From positions 51,762-115,761 of the forward strand of contig CAZWAD010000011.1 of assembly GCA_964631835.1 (NCBI GenBank): a stretch of DNA of 64,000 bases, read 5' to 3'. The first letter of the stretch is position 1; the number at the start of each line of letters is the position of its first letter. The stretch is from Bog-950 sp964631835 (lineage in GTDB: Bacteria; Bacteroidota; Bacteroidia; Chitinophagales; LD1). This document shows, piece by piece, positions 42,763-51,233 of the stretch. Position numbers and translations under genes: made by a program. The notes beneath the pieces were generated by a model. It did no database searches. It was not told the origin of the DNA and saw only the letters and a list, made by a program, of their open reading frames with translations.

Positions 42763-42951
42763 GAGGTTCTGAAAACGCCCTATACAGGGGAAGAAGGATG
42801 TAAGTTTGCAATTTTTGCCGGAGCAACGACCAAAACCCAAAAGGAGATTGGTCCGTTTGCAGAAGGCACAAGAATCTGGGTGAGGATATTTGCTCTCGGG
42901 CGCGAAAACCCCGGACCGCATTCAATACCGGTATCCATCCTGGTAAGATAA
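42763..42951 (+). pseudogene. Remnant of a fibronectin-like protein C-terminus
   Basis: A start-less open frame of 62 codons ending in TAA. The sequence GPFAEGTRIWVRIFALGREN with PGPHSIPVSILVR resembles the last strands of the fibronectin-like proteins found beside Bacteroidota repeat arrays. There is no ATG or GTG to begin it and a stop (TGA) lies just upstream in frame, so it looks like a decayed or truncated gene after the cytochrome. Confidence 0.45.
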
Positions 42952-43046
42952 CCGGTGAGCCTGTTTTATAGAATATTAAATACAGACATAAAAATTATGA
43001 GTTATAATCATCGTATAAGTTCCCTGCGAACTATAACGCAAAAACT

Positions 43047-43078
43047 GAAAAGCCCTGTGCACTGCGCACGGGCTTTTC
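43047..43078. terminator. Strong bidirectional hairpin terminator
   Basis: GAAAAGCCC (43047-43055), a bulged T, GTGC, a short loop, then GCAC and GGGCTTTTC (43070-43078). A-rich start and T-rich end make it a candidate in both directions. Confidence 0.75.
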
Positions 43079-43109
43079 GCATTCATGCAGCAACCGGCTG
43101 CCGCCTGGT

Positions 43110-43139
43110 TTGCGACCCTGTGGCGGATTAGTAACTTTA
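43110..43139 (+). promoter_or_regulatory. Bacteroidota-type promoter
   Basis: TTG at 43110-43112, a 19-bp spacer and TAACTTTA at 43132-43139. It lies 15 bp before the ATG of the secreted beta-propeller protein at 43155. Confidence 0.75.
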
Positions 43140-43154
43140 CCCGATATTCATTTC

Positions 43155-45935
43155 ATGAAACAGGCCGCTTTCTTTTCCGTTTGTACCGCTCTTCTGGTGC
43201 TGCTGGCTGTTTCTCGAACCGGTTTTAAGGATAACAAAAGCCCTGGGCACAAAAGCGAAATACCTCTTTACGGAAACGGAAGTCCCGATAACCCGGAAGG
43301 TGCCGATGCATATAACTTTTCGCGGCTGCGCAACCCGTATACCAACCGGGTGCCCCGCGATATCCGTAAAAACGAACTGGCGTTTGCCGCCCGCCTTCCG
43401 CAGGCAAACAGCAACCGCAGTATAAGTTGGCAAAACCGCGGGCCTTACAACTTAGGAGGAAGAACCCGGGCCCTGGCTTTGGATGTAACGGATGAAAACA
43501 TTATTCTGGCAGGGCAGGTGAGCGGGGGCATGTGGCGCAGTACTGATGCAGGCGCCAGCTTTATCCCATGCACTCAGCCGCAGCAACTGCATTCTGTTAC
43601 CTGCGTGGTTCAGGACAGGCGCCCCGGTAAAACAAATATCTGGTATTACGGCACCGGTGAGCATTACGGCATTGTTAATGCTGCGGGTTTTTCATCGCAG
43701 TTCAGCGGTGACGGAATTTTTAAATCAACCGACCGGGGAGTTAGCTGGGCTCCGCTGGCTTCCACTACTTCATCGTCTCCGGCTACACTTTATGAAAAAC
43801 GCGATTTTGATTTTGTATGGGAAATGGTGACTGATGAGTCTAACCTTGCGGAGGATGAAGTTTATGCCGCAGTGGTAAACGGAATATGGCGAAGTACGGA
43901 TGGCGGAACTTCGTGGGTTCCGGTGCTTGGTTTAGACACTGCCATATCTCAAATATCTGAATACACGGATATTGCGGTTACTTCAACAGGAGTTCTCTAT
44001 GCCGCCATTTCGTCAGAAACACCAAGTAAAGGCATCTGGAGGAGCACAGACGGAATTACCTGGACCAACATAACACCCAGCGGTTTTGCCGCTTTTTACC
44101 GGAGAATAGAAATAGGCATTGCACCGGGTGATGAATCCATCGTTTATTTTATAGCCGAAACTCCCGGTACCGGTATTGCCGGTCATGCGCTTTGGAAGTA
44201 TCAGTATGTTTCGGGCAATGGAAGCGGGGCAGGAGGGATGTGGACTAACCGCACGGCCAATATCCCTGACGAAAACTGCACCGGTTATTTCAATATTGAT
44301 TTCAAAAAATACAATTCGCAAAATTCTTACGACATGTTTATTGCCGTTCACCCCAGCGACCCGAATCTTGTTTTTCTGGGCGGCACGGATATTTACCGCT
44401 CTTCAAACGGTTTTTCTACTGCCGCTTACGACTGGGTAGGAGGGTACCAATGCGATACCAGCCGCTTGTCGAATTATGTTTACCCCGGCCACCACCCCGA
44501 CCAGCATAAGCTTCTCTTCCTGCCTTCAAATCCGGGTAAGGCAATTTCAGCTACCGATGGAGGGGTGATGAAAAGTGATGACATAACCGCACCGGTAGTA
44601 GAATGGCATGAGCTTAACAACGGCTATAACACAGGTCAGTTTTATACCTGCGCCATTGAACGCGGTAATGTGAGCAACGAGATAATTATCGGTGGTTTGC
44701 AGGATAACGGGACTTATTTTACCAACACGATTGATTATACCAGATCATGGCCGAAAATTTTTTATGGCGATGGGTCATACTGCTCTGTTAACCATGACCG
44801 GGAATATTACTACCTGAGTATTCAGCAGGGCAGAATATATAAGCACCAGGTAAACGACACAGGCGGAGTTAATAACCTCTATACCCGCATAGACCCCACA
44901 GGGGGTTCAAATTATTTGTTTATCAATCCTTTTATTCAGGATCCTTTTGATGATGAAATCATGTACCTGGCGGGTGGCAGGTTTATCTGGCGTAACGATT
45001 CTCTTTCAGCAATTGCTATGACTGGCGATGAATACAGCACTGTTTCTCAGGGCTGGACAAAACTGAACGGAACATCGCTCGGCTCAAGTTTTGCCGCTCC
45101 GCGTTATTCTTCGCTGGATATGAGCGAAGCCAACACGAACATTCTTTATGCCGGAACTGATGGAGGCAAGGTGTACCGCATGGATAGCTGCCGGACCAAT
45201 AATGCTGTATTGAAGACTGACATTACCGGTACTGAATTTCCTGTGGGCTATATCAGCTGCGTGGAAGTTGACGGGCTGAATCACAATAATCTTTTGCTCA
45301 CTTTTTCAAACTACGGGGTAAAAAGTATCTTCTATACAAATGATGCCGGAGCAAGCTGGACTGACGTGAGCGGCAATCTCGAAGAAAATCCCGATGGAAG
45401 CGGCAACGGACCTTCTGTAACCTGGGCGCACATTTACAACGATGGCAATTCGACAAGATATTATATAGGAACAAGTGTTGGTCTTTTTTCCACCGGTGTG
45501 TTGAACGGTGCCAATACCGTTTGGGCGCAGGAAGGACCGACTACCATAGGTAATGTAGTTATCAATATGATTACTTCACGTACTTTTGACCACACCATTG
45601 TTGTAGCCACCCATGGAAACGGAATTTTTTCAAACCGGATTTTTACGCCTTCATCGGTTTTAGAATATGGACAGGATGAAGCAATGATTCACTGTTATCC
45701 GAATCCATTTACAGGGAAGATTACCATTGATTTCAGCAAAATACCAAGCGGTATTACCCATGCAGAAATTTTTGATATAAACGGAAGGCTTGTAAGAACA
45801 TTTTCGGAAAGAAACTCTTCGCAATTATTATGGGATGGAAAAAATACCGGAAATGAAGAGTGTCCGGCTGGGGCTTATTTCGTGAAACTTGTTATGAACC
45901 GGAACGTTACAGTAAAAAAACTGATAAAGATGTAA
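43155..45935 (+). CDS. Secreted beta-propeller (BNR/VPS10-like) protein with T9SS type A tail
   Basis: 926 residues from ATG 43155, where MKQAAFFSVCTALLVLLAV is a signal peptide. Residues about 80-800 hold many BNR/sortilin-type turns, e.g. GMWRSTDAGASF, GIFKSTDRGVSW, GIWRSTDGGTSW, SIFYTNDAGASW, the hallmark of a glycosidase-like or sortilin-like propeller. The last 80 residues (EAMIHCYPNPFTGKITIDF, IFDINGRLVRTF, GAYFVKLVMN, VKKLIKM) form a T9SS type A signal. Asp-box turns can bind or cut glycans or proteins, but no catalytic site is clear. It should be on the cell surface or released. Confidence 0.9.
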   Translation: MKQAAFFSVCTALLVLLAVSRTGFKDNKSPGHKSEIPLYGNGSPDNPEGADAYNFSRLRNPYTNRVPRDIRKNELAFAARLPQANSNRSISWQNRGPYNLGGRTRALALDVTDENIILAGQVSGGMWRSTDAGASFIPCTQPQQLHSVTCVVQDRRPGKTNIWYYGTGEHYGIVNAAGFSSQFSGDGIFKSTDRGVSWAPLASTTSSSPATLYEKRDFDFVWEMVTDESNLAEDEVYAAVVNGIWRSTDGGTSWVPVLGLDTAISQISEYTDIAVTSTGVLYAAISSETPSKGIWRSTDGITWTNITPSGFAAFYRRIEIGIAPGDESIVYFIAETPGTGIAGHALWKYQYVSGNGSGAGGMWTNRTANIPDENCTGYFNIDFKKYNSQNSYDMFIAVHPSDPNLVFLGGTDIYRSSNGFSTAAYDWVGGYQCDTSRLSNYVYPGHHPDQHKLLFLPSNPGKAISATDGGVMKSDDITAPVVEWHELNNGYNTGQFYTCAIERGNVSNEIIIGGLQDNGTYFTNTIDYTRSWPKIFYGDGSYCSVNHDREYYYLSIQQGRIYKHQVNDTGGVNNLYTRIDPTGGSNYLFINPFIQDPFDDEIMYLAGGRFIWRNDSLSAIAMTGDEYSTVSQGWTKLNGTSLGSSFAAPRYSSLDMSEANTNILYAGTDGGKVYRMDSCRTNNAVLKTDITGTEFPVGYISCVEVDGLNHNNLLLTFSNYGVKSIFYTNDAGASWTDVSGNLEENPDGSGNGPSVTWAHIYNDGNSTRYYIGTSVGLFSTGVLNGANTVWAQEGPTTIGNVVINMITSRTFDHTIVVATHGNGIFSNRIFTPSSVLEYGQDEAMIHCYPNPFTGKITIDFSKIPSGITHAEIFDINGRLVRTFSERNSSQLLWDGKNTGNEECPAGAYFVKLVMNRNVTVKKLIKM

Positions 45936-46011
45936 GTGTAAAAAATTACTAACAGCCAATGCAAATTCACATAAAGGCACCAATTTTGATAATCTCTTAA
46001 CCTGATTCCTG

Positions 46012-46794
46012 ATGAAAAAGTATATTCTGTCTTACTTATGGATGCTGATAATGTTTACTGCCGGTGCGCAAACACCTGATAGTTTAGTTGGGAAAGCAAA
46101 AGAGCTTATTGAAAAAAAGGATTACACGTCTGCATTTCCGCTTTTGAAAAAAGCGGCAGAAGCTGGAAGCCTGGATGCACAATACAACTTAGGGATATTC
46201 TATGAAAACGCTTTTGGAACAATCAAAAATGATTCTGCAGCTGCTTACTGGTTTCTGAAAGCCGCAAGGCAAGGGGCAGCCGAAGCGCAGTTTAAAGTTG
46301 CTTATGCTTATCAAATGGGGGTAGGCTTGCCGAAAGATGTAAACAAATCATTTTTTTGGGCTCAGAAGTGTGCATGGCAAGGCAACCCGGAATGTATGTT
46401 TAATGTTATAGGTTGTTATGTGGAAGGTTTGGGAGTAGCGAAAAATACGGACAGTATGTTCGTTTGGGCTGTCAGGCTTGCCTTGATGGAAAATACCGAC
46501 AATATTCCCTCGCACGGGATGAAAATTACTTCTGCACGTGCAAACCTGGCTTTGATGTACCAGGATGGGAAGATGGTTAGGAAAGACCCGGCTGTAAGCT
46601 ATATGTGGTATCTTATATTCAACGAGAGCAAAAAAGATTTAGCACTGGGCGAGCAGCAAAAAAATATTGAGCTGATAAAAGACCTTGAAAAGGGTTTGTC
46701 GCAGGCCGAAAAAGATAAAGCAAAAGAAAATGCGGAAAAACTATTGGGCCGCAAACTTGCAAACTTCGCTAACCTGTATGTGCAAGACTATTAA
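46012..46794 (+). CDS. Sel1-like repeat protein, exported
   Basis: 260 residues. A signal peptide (MKKYILSYLWMLIMFTAGAQ) is followed by three or four Sel1 repeats: GSLDAQYNLGIFYENAFGT, AAEAQFKVAYAYQMGVGLP and NPECMFNVIGCYVEGLGV (about 45-155). Further helices and a Lys/Glu-rich segment end it. Sel1 proteins are solenoids that mediate protein contacts. It should act in the periplasm. It lies about 75 bp after the beta-propeller gene. Confidence 0.88.
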   Translation: MKKYILSYLWMLIMFTAGAQTPDSLVGKAKELIEKKDYTSAFPLLKKAAEAGSLDAQYNLGIFYENAFGTIKNDSAAAYWFLKAARQGAAEAQFKVAYAYQMGVGLPKDVNKSFFWAQKCAWQGNPECMFNVIGCYVEGLGVAKNTDSMFVWAVRLALMENTDNIPSHGMKITSARANLALMYQDGKMVRKDPAVSYMWYLIFNESKKDLALGEQQKNIELIKDLEKGLSQAEKDKAKENAEKLLGRKLANFANLYVQDY

Positions 46795-46803
46795 ACGGGA
46801 AAA

Positions 46804-47538
46804 TTATTTCCTGGCATAGCTGGTAAAGAAACTATTCCATTGAATTTTGAGTACGCCAACAATCCCCTCGCGGATGATGTTACGGCTCATTTTTGAGATG
46901 CCTTCAACTCTCTCTGTAAAAATAATAGGTACTTCTTTTATTGAAAAACCGAGTTTTCGGGCGGCAAACTTCATTTCAATCTGAAAAGCATATCCCACAA
47001 ATCTGATCTTATCGAGGTCTATGGTTTCGAGAACTCTCCTTTTGTAGCAAATAAAACCAGCCGTAGGGTCGCGCACAGCCACACAAGTAATAAGATTCAC
47101 ATAAAGCGATGCTGATTTCGACAACCGGATACGGTCTTTGGGCCAGTTAACAAAGCCACCGCCATCGACATAACGGGAGCCGACTGCTAAATCAAAATTA
47201 TCTTCAGAACACGCTTTGTACAAACGAATTAAATCATCAGGTGCGTGGCTGAAATCGCAATCCATTTCGAAAATGTATTTATAATCTCTTTCCAGTGCCC
47301 ATTTAAATCCTGTTATGTAGGCGGTTCCTAAACCCGATTTCCCATTGCGCTCAATCAGAAATAGTTTACCGGAATAATCTTTCTGAAGGTGCTTTACCTG
47401 CTGTGCAGTTCCATCCGGTGAGCCATCGTCAATGATAAGCAGATGATATTCCTTAGGTAATGAAAAAACAGCCCGGACCATTTTTTCAATGTTGCCCGAC
47501 TCGTTGTAAGTAGGAATGATGATTAAACTGTCTGTCAA
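46804..47538 (-). CDS. Polyprenol monophosphomannose synthase-like glycosyltransferase (GT2)
   Basis: 244 residues, GT-A fold: IIIPTYNESGNIEKMV (4-19), IDDGSPDGT (about 36-44) and EMDCDFSHAPDDL with the DxD-type metal site (about 92-104). AVGSRYVDGGG and RDPTAGFICYKRRVL are typical of dolichol-phosphate-mannose synthase-like enzymes. It has no C-terminal membrane pair, so it resembles the soluble yeast Dpm1/bacterial Ppm1 form. It should load a sugar onto undecaprenyl or another polyprenyl phosphate. The sugar is not readable. Confidence 0.9.
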   Translation of the reverse strand: MTDSLIIIPTYNESGNIEKMVRAVFSLPKEYHLLIIDDGSPDGTAQQVKHLQKDYSGKLFLIERNGKSGLGTAYITGFKWALERDYKYIFEMDCDFSHAPDDLIRLYKACSEDNFDLAVGSRYVDGGGFVNWPKDRIRLSKSASLYVNLITCVAVRDPTAGFICYKRRVLETIDLDKIRFVGYAFQIEMKFAARKLGFSIKEVPIIFTERVEGISKMSRNIIREGIVGVLKIQWNSFFTSYARK

Positions 47539-47611
47539 AATCTGTGCTTTGGCGAATTAACCCGAACAAAAGTAACCTTTGAAAGTACTTTTATAAACGC
47601 ATTAGGAAATT

Positions 47612-48415
47612 TTAATTGCGTTTGAGGCTTTGCTTTATTTCAGTGAGTTTCTGTTTAGTATGCTGAGCAAAATCTCCCTGCATCATCCAGTTGTAGTAAC
47701 CCGGGTCGTTGCGAAGTACTTCTTCTACATATTTTCCCTTGTATTTGCCGAAATTGAATGCAGGCTTGCCACTGATGTAAATAAATCGCCTGCCGCTGTC
47801 AATAAACCTTTCGTCATTGCTGAAGTCGTGTAAAAACTGAATATCACTTTTTAATTCCGGAGTATATTTTTCGAGCTGCGCGAGCAAAACTTCGTAAGTG
47901 GCATTGGTGTCTGCTTCTGCACTGTGTGCGTTTTCCAGTGTTTTGTTGCAATAAAACTGGTAGGCGGCTTCGAGTGTACGTTTTTCGAATTGTGTGTAAA
48001 TTTTATGAACATCTATCAATGCTCGGTTATCAATGCTGAAATTCAAACTGCAGCGGATAAATTCCTCAAGAAGCAAGGGGATATCAAACCGGTTAGAGTT
48101 AAAGCCTGCCAGGTCGCAGGGGTCAAGTAAATCGAACACTTCTTTTGCAACATCTTCAAAAACAGGGCAAGTGATTACGTCTTCGTCATAAATGCCGTGA
48201 ACTTTTGATGCTTCGAGAGGAATTGGTATAGTAGGATTCAGTCGGTGGGTGAGTTTTTGCCTGCTTCCATCAGGGTTGATGCGCAGAATGCTGAGTTCTA
48301 CAATCCTGTCTTTCACAAAGTCGACACCGGTAGTTTCCAAATCGAAAAAAGCAAGAGGGCGTTTCAAATTAAGCTTGTTTACAACAGCACCGAATAAGTT
48401 CATTTGTTCTTTCAT
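47612..48415 (-). CDS. DEDDh 3'-5' exonuclease with ExoX-like C-terminus
   Basis: 267 residues. The exonuclease motifs FFDLETTGVDFV (Exo I, about 19-30), NSNRFDIPLLLEEF (Exo II) and the HSAEADTNATYE region (Exo III, His and Asp) are DEDDh type. The C-terminal FNFGKYKGKYVEEVLRNDPG block resembles the ExoX-like C-terminal domain. It may proofread or degrade single strands in repair. Its start overlaps the mpl stop by 4 bp (ATGA), so translation is coupled. Confidence 0.92.
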   Translation of the reverse strand: MKEQMNLFGAVVNKLNLKRPLAFFDLETTGVDFVKDRIVELSILRINPDGSRQKLTHRLNPTIPIPLEASKVHGIYDEDVITCPVFEDVAKEVFDLLDPCDLAGFNSNRFDIPLLLEEFIRCSLNFSIDNRALIDVHKIYTQFEKRTLEAAYQFYCNKTLENAHSAEADTNATYEVLLAQLEKYTPELKSDIQFLHDFSNDERFIDSGRRFIYISGKPAFNFGKYKGKYVEEVLRNDPGYYNWMMQGDFAQHTKQKLTEIKQSLKRN

Positions 48416-49782
48416 GACTTTGTTTTAGTACTTAAAATTTTTCTGCACAGTTCTTCAACGTTCATACCTGCAAAATTTCCGGATGACATAAGAAGGAGAT
48501 TTTTCCTTTCCCATTTATGGCTTAATAAAAACTCCTGCAAAGAATCCTTTGTTGTAAAAATATTTAATTGGGTATTATTGAAAGCGTCTTTGACGTATGT
48601 ATCATCCAGCACCGGCATATTCTTGTGGACAAAAGTGTCTTTATCATAAAATATAACCGGCATATCTGCTTCGTTCATGGTGTTTTCGTACTGCTTTAAA
48701 AAGTCTTTGTTCAGGCTGCTGAAAGTGTGAAGCTCCATTACAGCAACTAATTCAGCAGTGAACTGCTCCTTCATGGCACGAACGGTGGCTTTTAATTTTG
48801 AGGGTGAATGCGCGAAATCTTTATAAATAATTGTATGCTCGTTTCTGCCCACAAGCTGTAACCGGTTGGCGGCACCCTCAAACGAGGATATTCCCCGATA
48901 GAAGTTTTCGTCATTTACGCCAAGTTCGTTACAAATATTTTTAGCACCTGAAATATTCTGAAGATTGTGTTCGCCAAAAACTTTCAGAGGAATTTCACCG
49001 GAACTGGTTTGCAGATAAGTTATATTTCCTTTAATGAAATGCCGGTGGGTATGATAAGGTCGTGTACGTACCTTGGCAGCATAACGATTGAAAATCTTTT
49101 TCAATTCTTCATCTTCTTCAAACCATGTCAAAAAACCCCACTCTTCAATGGTGTGAGCAAATTTTTCAAACTGACTTATATATTCATCGTAATCGGGGAA
49201 AACGTTTACATGATCCCATGCAATGCCGCTGATTAAAGCCGCATGAGGTTTGTAAAATAAGAATTTTGACTCTCGGTGAACAGGAGAAGCAAGATATTCA
49301 TCCCCCTCAAGAATGATTACAGGTGCATCTTCCGTTAGCTTTACACTCGTGTCAAAACCCTGAACTTTAGCACCTACCAGGTAGTCGAAATCTAAATTAT
49401 TGTCCTTCAGTACGTGCATAATCATAGAAGTAATGGTTGTTTTTCCATGGCTGCCTGCAATTACTACCCGTCTCTTATTTTTTGAAACCTCGTAGATATA
49501 TTGAGGAAATGAATACACAGGTAAGCCAAACTCCTGTGCACGCTTAAGCTCTGGATTATCTTCCCGGGCGTGCATACCCAGAATAACTGCATCTAAATCA
49601 GGAGTAATTTTTTCGGGATAAAAACCTTCGGATTCGGGAAGTATTCCCTCACGTTTCAAATTAGTACGGGCAGGGTCATTAATTTTATCATCAGAACCGC
49701 TAACCATGTACCCTTTTCTTCGTAATACAATAGCCAGATTATGCATTATAGCCCCGCCAATAGCTACAAAGTGGATTTTCAT
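48412..49782 (-). CDS. mpl: UDP-MurNAc:L-Ala-gamma-D-Glu-meso-DAP ligase
   Basis: Recycles the cell-wall tripeptide by joining it to UDP-MurNAc. 456 residues. MKIHFVAIGGAIMHNLAIVL is the usual start, with ATP loop GSHGKTTITSMIMHVL (about 113-128), EGDEYLASPVHRESKFLFY, AWDHVNVFPDYDEY and FGEHNLQNISGAKNIC; DFAHSPSKLKATVRAMKEQF is the Mpl/MurC C-terminal block (long ones shown in part). Together with namZ at 6297 it indicates muropeptide recycling. Downstream it overlaps the exonuclease gene. Confidence 0.95.
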   Translation of the reverse strand: MKIHFVAIGGAIMHNLAIVLRRKGYMVSGSDDKINDPARTNLKREGILPESEGFYPEKITPDLDAVILGMHAREDNPELKRAQEFGLPVYSFPQYIYEVSKNKRRVVIAGSHGKTTITSMIMHVLKDNNLDFDYLVGAKVQGFDTSVKLTEDAPVIILEGDEYLASPVHRESKFLFYKPHAALISGIAWDHVNVFPDYDEYISQFEKFAHTIEEWGFLTWFEEDEELKKIFNRYAAKVRTRPYHTHRHFIKGNITYLQTSSGEIPLKVFGEHNLQNISGAKNICNELGVNDENFYRGISSFEGAANRLQLVGRNEHTIIYKDFAHSPSKLKATVRAMKEQFTAELVAVMELHTFSSLNKDFLKQYENTMNEADMPVIFYDKDTFVHKNMPVLDDTYVKDAFNNTQLNIFTTKDSLQEFLLSHKWERKNLLLMSSGNFAGMNVEELCRKILSTKTKS

Positions 49783-49907
49783 GTTAATATTCCGGTTTGG
49801 GCTGTAAAATAATTGTCATAATATTGCGTTAGATTTTAACAGCGCGATAATGAATAATATTATGAGAAAAACCTTACTTTTTATTTTTAACCGTTAAATT
49901 AAATCCA

Positions 49908-50039
49908 ATGAAAACAAATATGAAGAAAATCATCGTTGCTTTGACGGCAGTTGGTTTTATTGCACTTTCATCGTGTAACCATAACACCTGCCCGACTTAT
50001 TCTAAAGCAAAGGAAAAGCAAAGTGAAGTGAGAGCATAG
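49908..50039 (+). CDS. Small lipoprotein (43 aa) with CPTYSK motif
   Basis: ATG 49908 to TAG 50039. MKTNMKKIIVALTAVGFIAL is a signal with lipobox LSSC (residue about 23), then NHNTCPTYSK and a charged tail. Very short CPTYSK lipoproteins are common in Bacteroidota genomes but unnamed. It has its own terminator (50094-50122). The gene is easily missed because of its size. Confidence 0.7.
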   Translation: MKTNMKKIIVALTAVGFIALSSCNHNTCPTYSKAKEKQSEVRA

Positions 50040-50093
50040 GATGCATTTCCTGTGATCTCTATTAGTATAACCAGAAACTTTATTGTTAAGTTG

Positions 50094-50122
50094 AAACACG
50101 AACCAAAGGTTCGTGTTTTTTA
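50094..50122 (+). terminator. Intrinsic terminator after the small lipoprotein
   Basis: AAACACGAACC (50094-50104), loop AAA and GGTTCGTGTTT (50108-50118), followed by T3. A perfect 11-bp stem. Confidence 0.88.
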
Positions 50123-50150
50123 TTTTGAACCGAGAATAATGTTGAGAGTA

Positions 50151-51179
50151 TTATTGAATCTGGCGTTCAACAGTGAGATAAACAATAGAGGATAAGTCAG
50201 CAATAATATTACCGAGTTGATTGAAATCCTTTCCTTTGGTCATAATACACAAGAGGTAAGGTGAATTTCTTGAGTAAACTATTCCGCAGTCATGCAACTG
50301 CTTGATATCGGCATTATTATAAGCTCTTTCCCCGAATTTATGTGATACGAAAACATCAGATGGTAACTTAGCTACTAAACCTTTACGAAAAGTAGTTTGG
50401 CTTAGCATGTTCAATGCCATTTCCGACATTTCGCGATTTAAGTAAGTGGCATTATAAAGCAGCCGGAACAATGAGGCGTAAGTTTTAACCGATATATAAT
50501 CATCGCCTGCCTGTTTATTGCGGATATCAATACCAATATGATCCATAACTTCATAAAACAATTTGTCACCTATGTTCTGCATCACCAGTTCCTTGGCATC
50601 GTTATCTGAATTTGCAATCATGTGGTTGAGCAGTTCTGCCAGTTTGTAGCGCGTTCCGGGCTTTAGCATAACGGAATCGCTCATGTTAACAGGTATATTA
50701 ACGAGTGGTTTTTTAAACAGTATTTTTTTCTGAAGAAAAGCTGGTTCTCTTTCGGCTTTTTTTAATGCGGCAATCAACACGGGAACCTTAAGCAGGCTGG
50801 CAGGTGAATAGTTTTCGTTCTCACCAATACCCATCCATGGTCCGTTGTTCAAATCGCGGTAGTAAATAGAGATGTGTTCTGCTTTTTGCTGCTGAATTGC
50901 AAGGCTGATGTAATTTTTGAGTTCCGCTTCCATTTCCACAATGGAATGCAAGCCCGAAGGTTTGGCGCAATCGCAGTCCCAAAGGGGGTTGATGAACCGG
51001 AATCCGCCTTCACGGATTTCGAACATATCGATTCGTTCATGTGGGGTGGTTTCAAGTGCTGGCGTAACCCGTACTTTCGTAATTCTGCCTATAAATATGC
51101 CGGCAGATATAGAAACAACAACTGCGGTTAACAGCCAAAGAACATTTATTTTGAGATTGAAAGGGTTTATATTTAACAT
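50151..51179 (-). CDS. Serine hydrolase related to class A beta-lactamases
   Basis: 342 residues with one N-terminal membrane helix (about 12-32) that anchors a periplasmic domain. SPASLLKVP holds the SxxK nucleophile pair (about 125-133), SDND (about 192-195) matches the class A SDN motif, and the third box is HKFGE in place of KTG. Its fold should be transpeptidase/beta-lactamase-like, acting on peptidoglycan or a similar substrate; beta-lactam hydrolysis is not shown. The gene stands alone on the minus strand. Confidence 0.85.
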   Translation of the reverse strand: MLNINPFNLKINVLWLLTAVVVSISAGIFIGRITKVRVTPALETTPHERIDMFEIREGGFRFINPLWDCDCAKPSGLHSIVEMEAELKNYISLAIQQQKAEHISIYYRDLNNGPWMGIGENENYSPASLLKVPVLIAALKKAEREPAFLQKKILFKKPLVNIPVNMSDSVMLKPGTRYKLAELLNHMIANSDNDAKELVMQNIGDKLFYEVMDHIGIDIRNKQAGDDYISVKTYASLFRLLYNATYLNREMSEMALNMLSQTTFRKGLVAKLPSDVFVSHKFGERAYNNADIKQLHDCGIVYSRNSPYLLCIMTKGKDFNQLGNIIADLSSIVYLTVERQIQ

Positions 51180-51233
51180 ATTATGAAATGGGGAAACAGA
51201 AATTAATGTGTAAAAACAGTAGTTGGAATCAAA

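Noticed and set aside
50151..51179. Antibiotic-resistance beta-lactamase
   Set aside because: The SxxK and SDN motifs are present, but the third motif is HKFGE rather than KTG, so I name it only as a related serine hydrolase.
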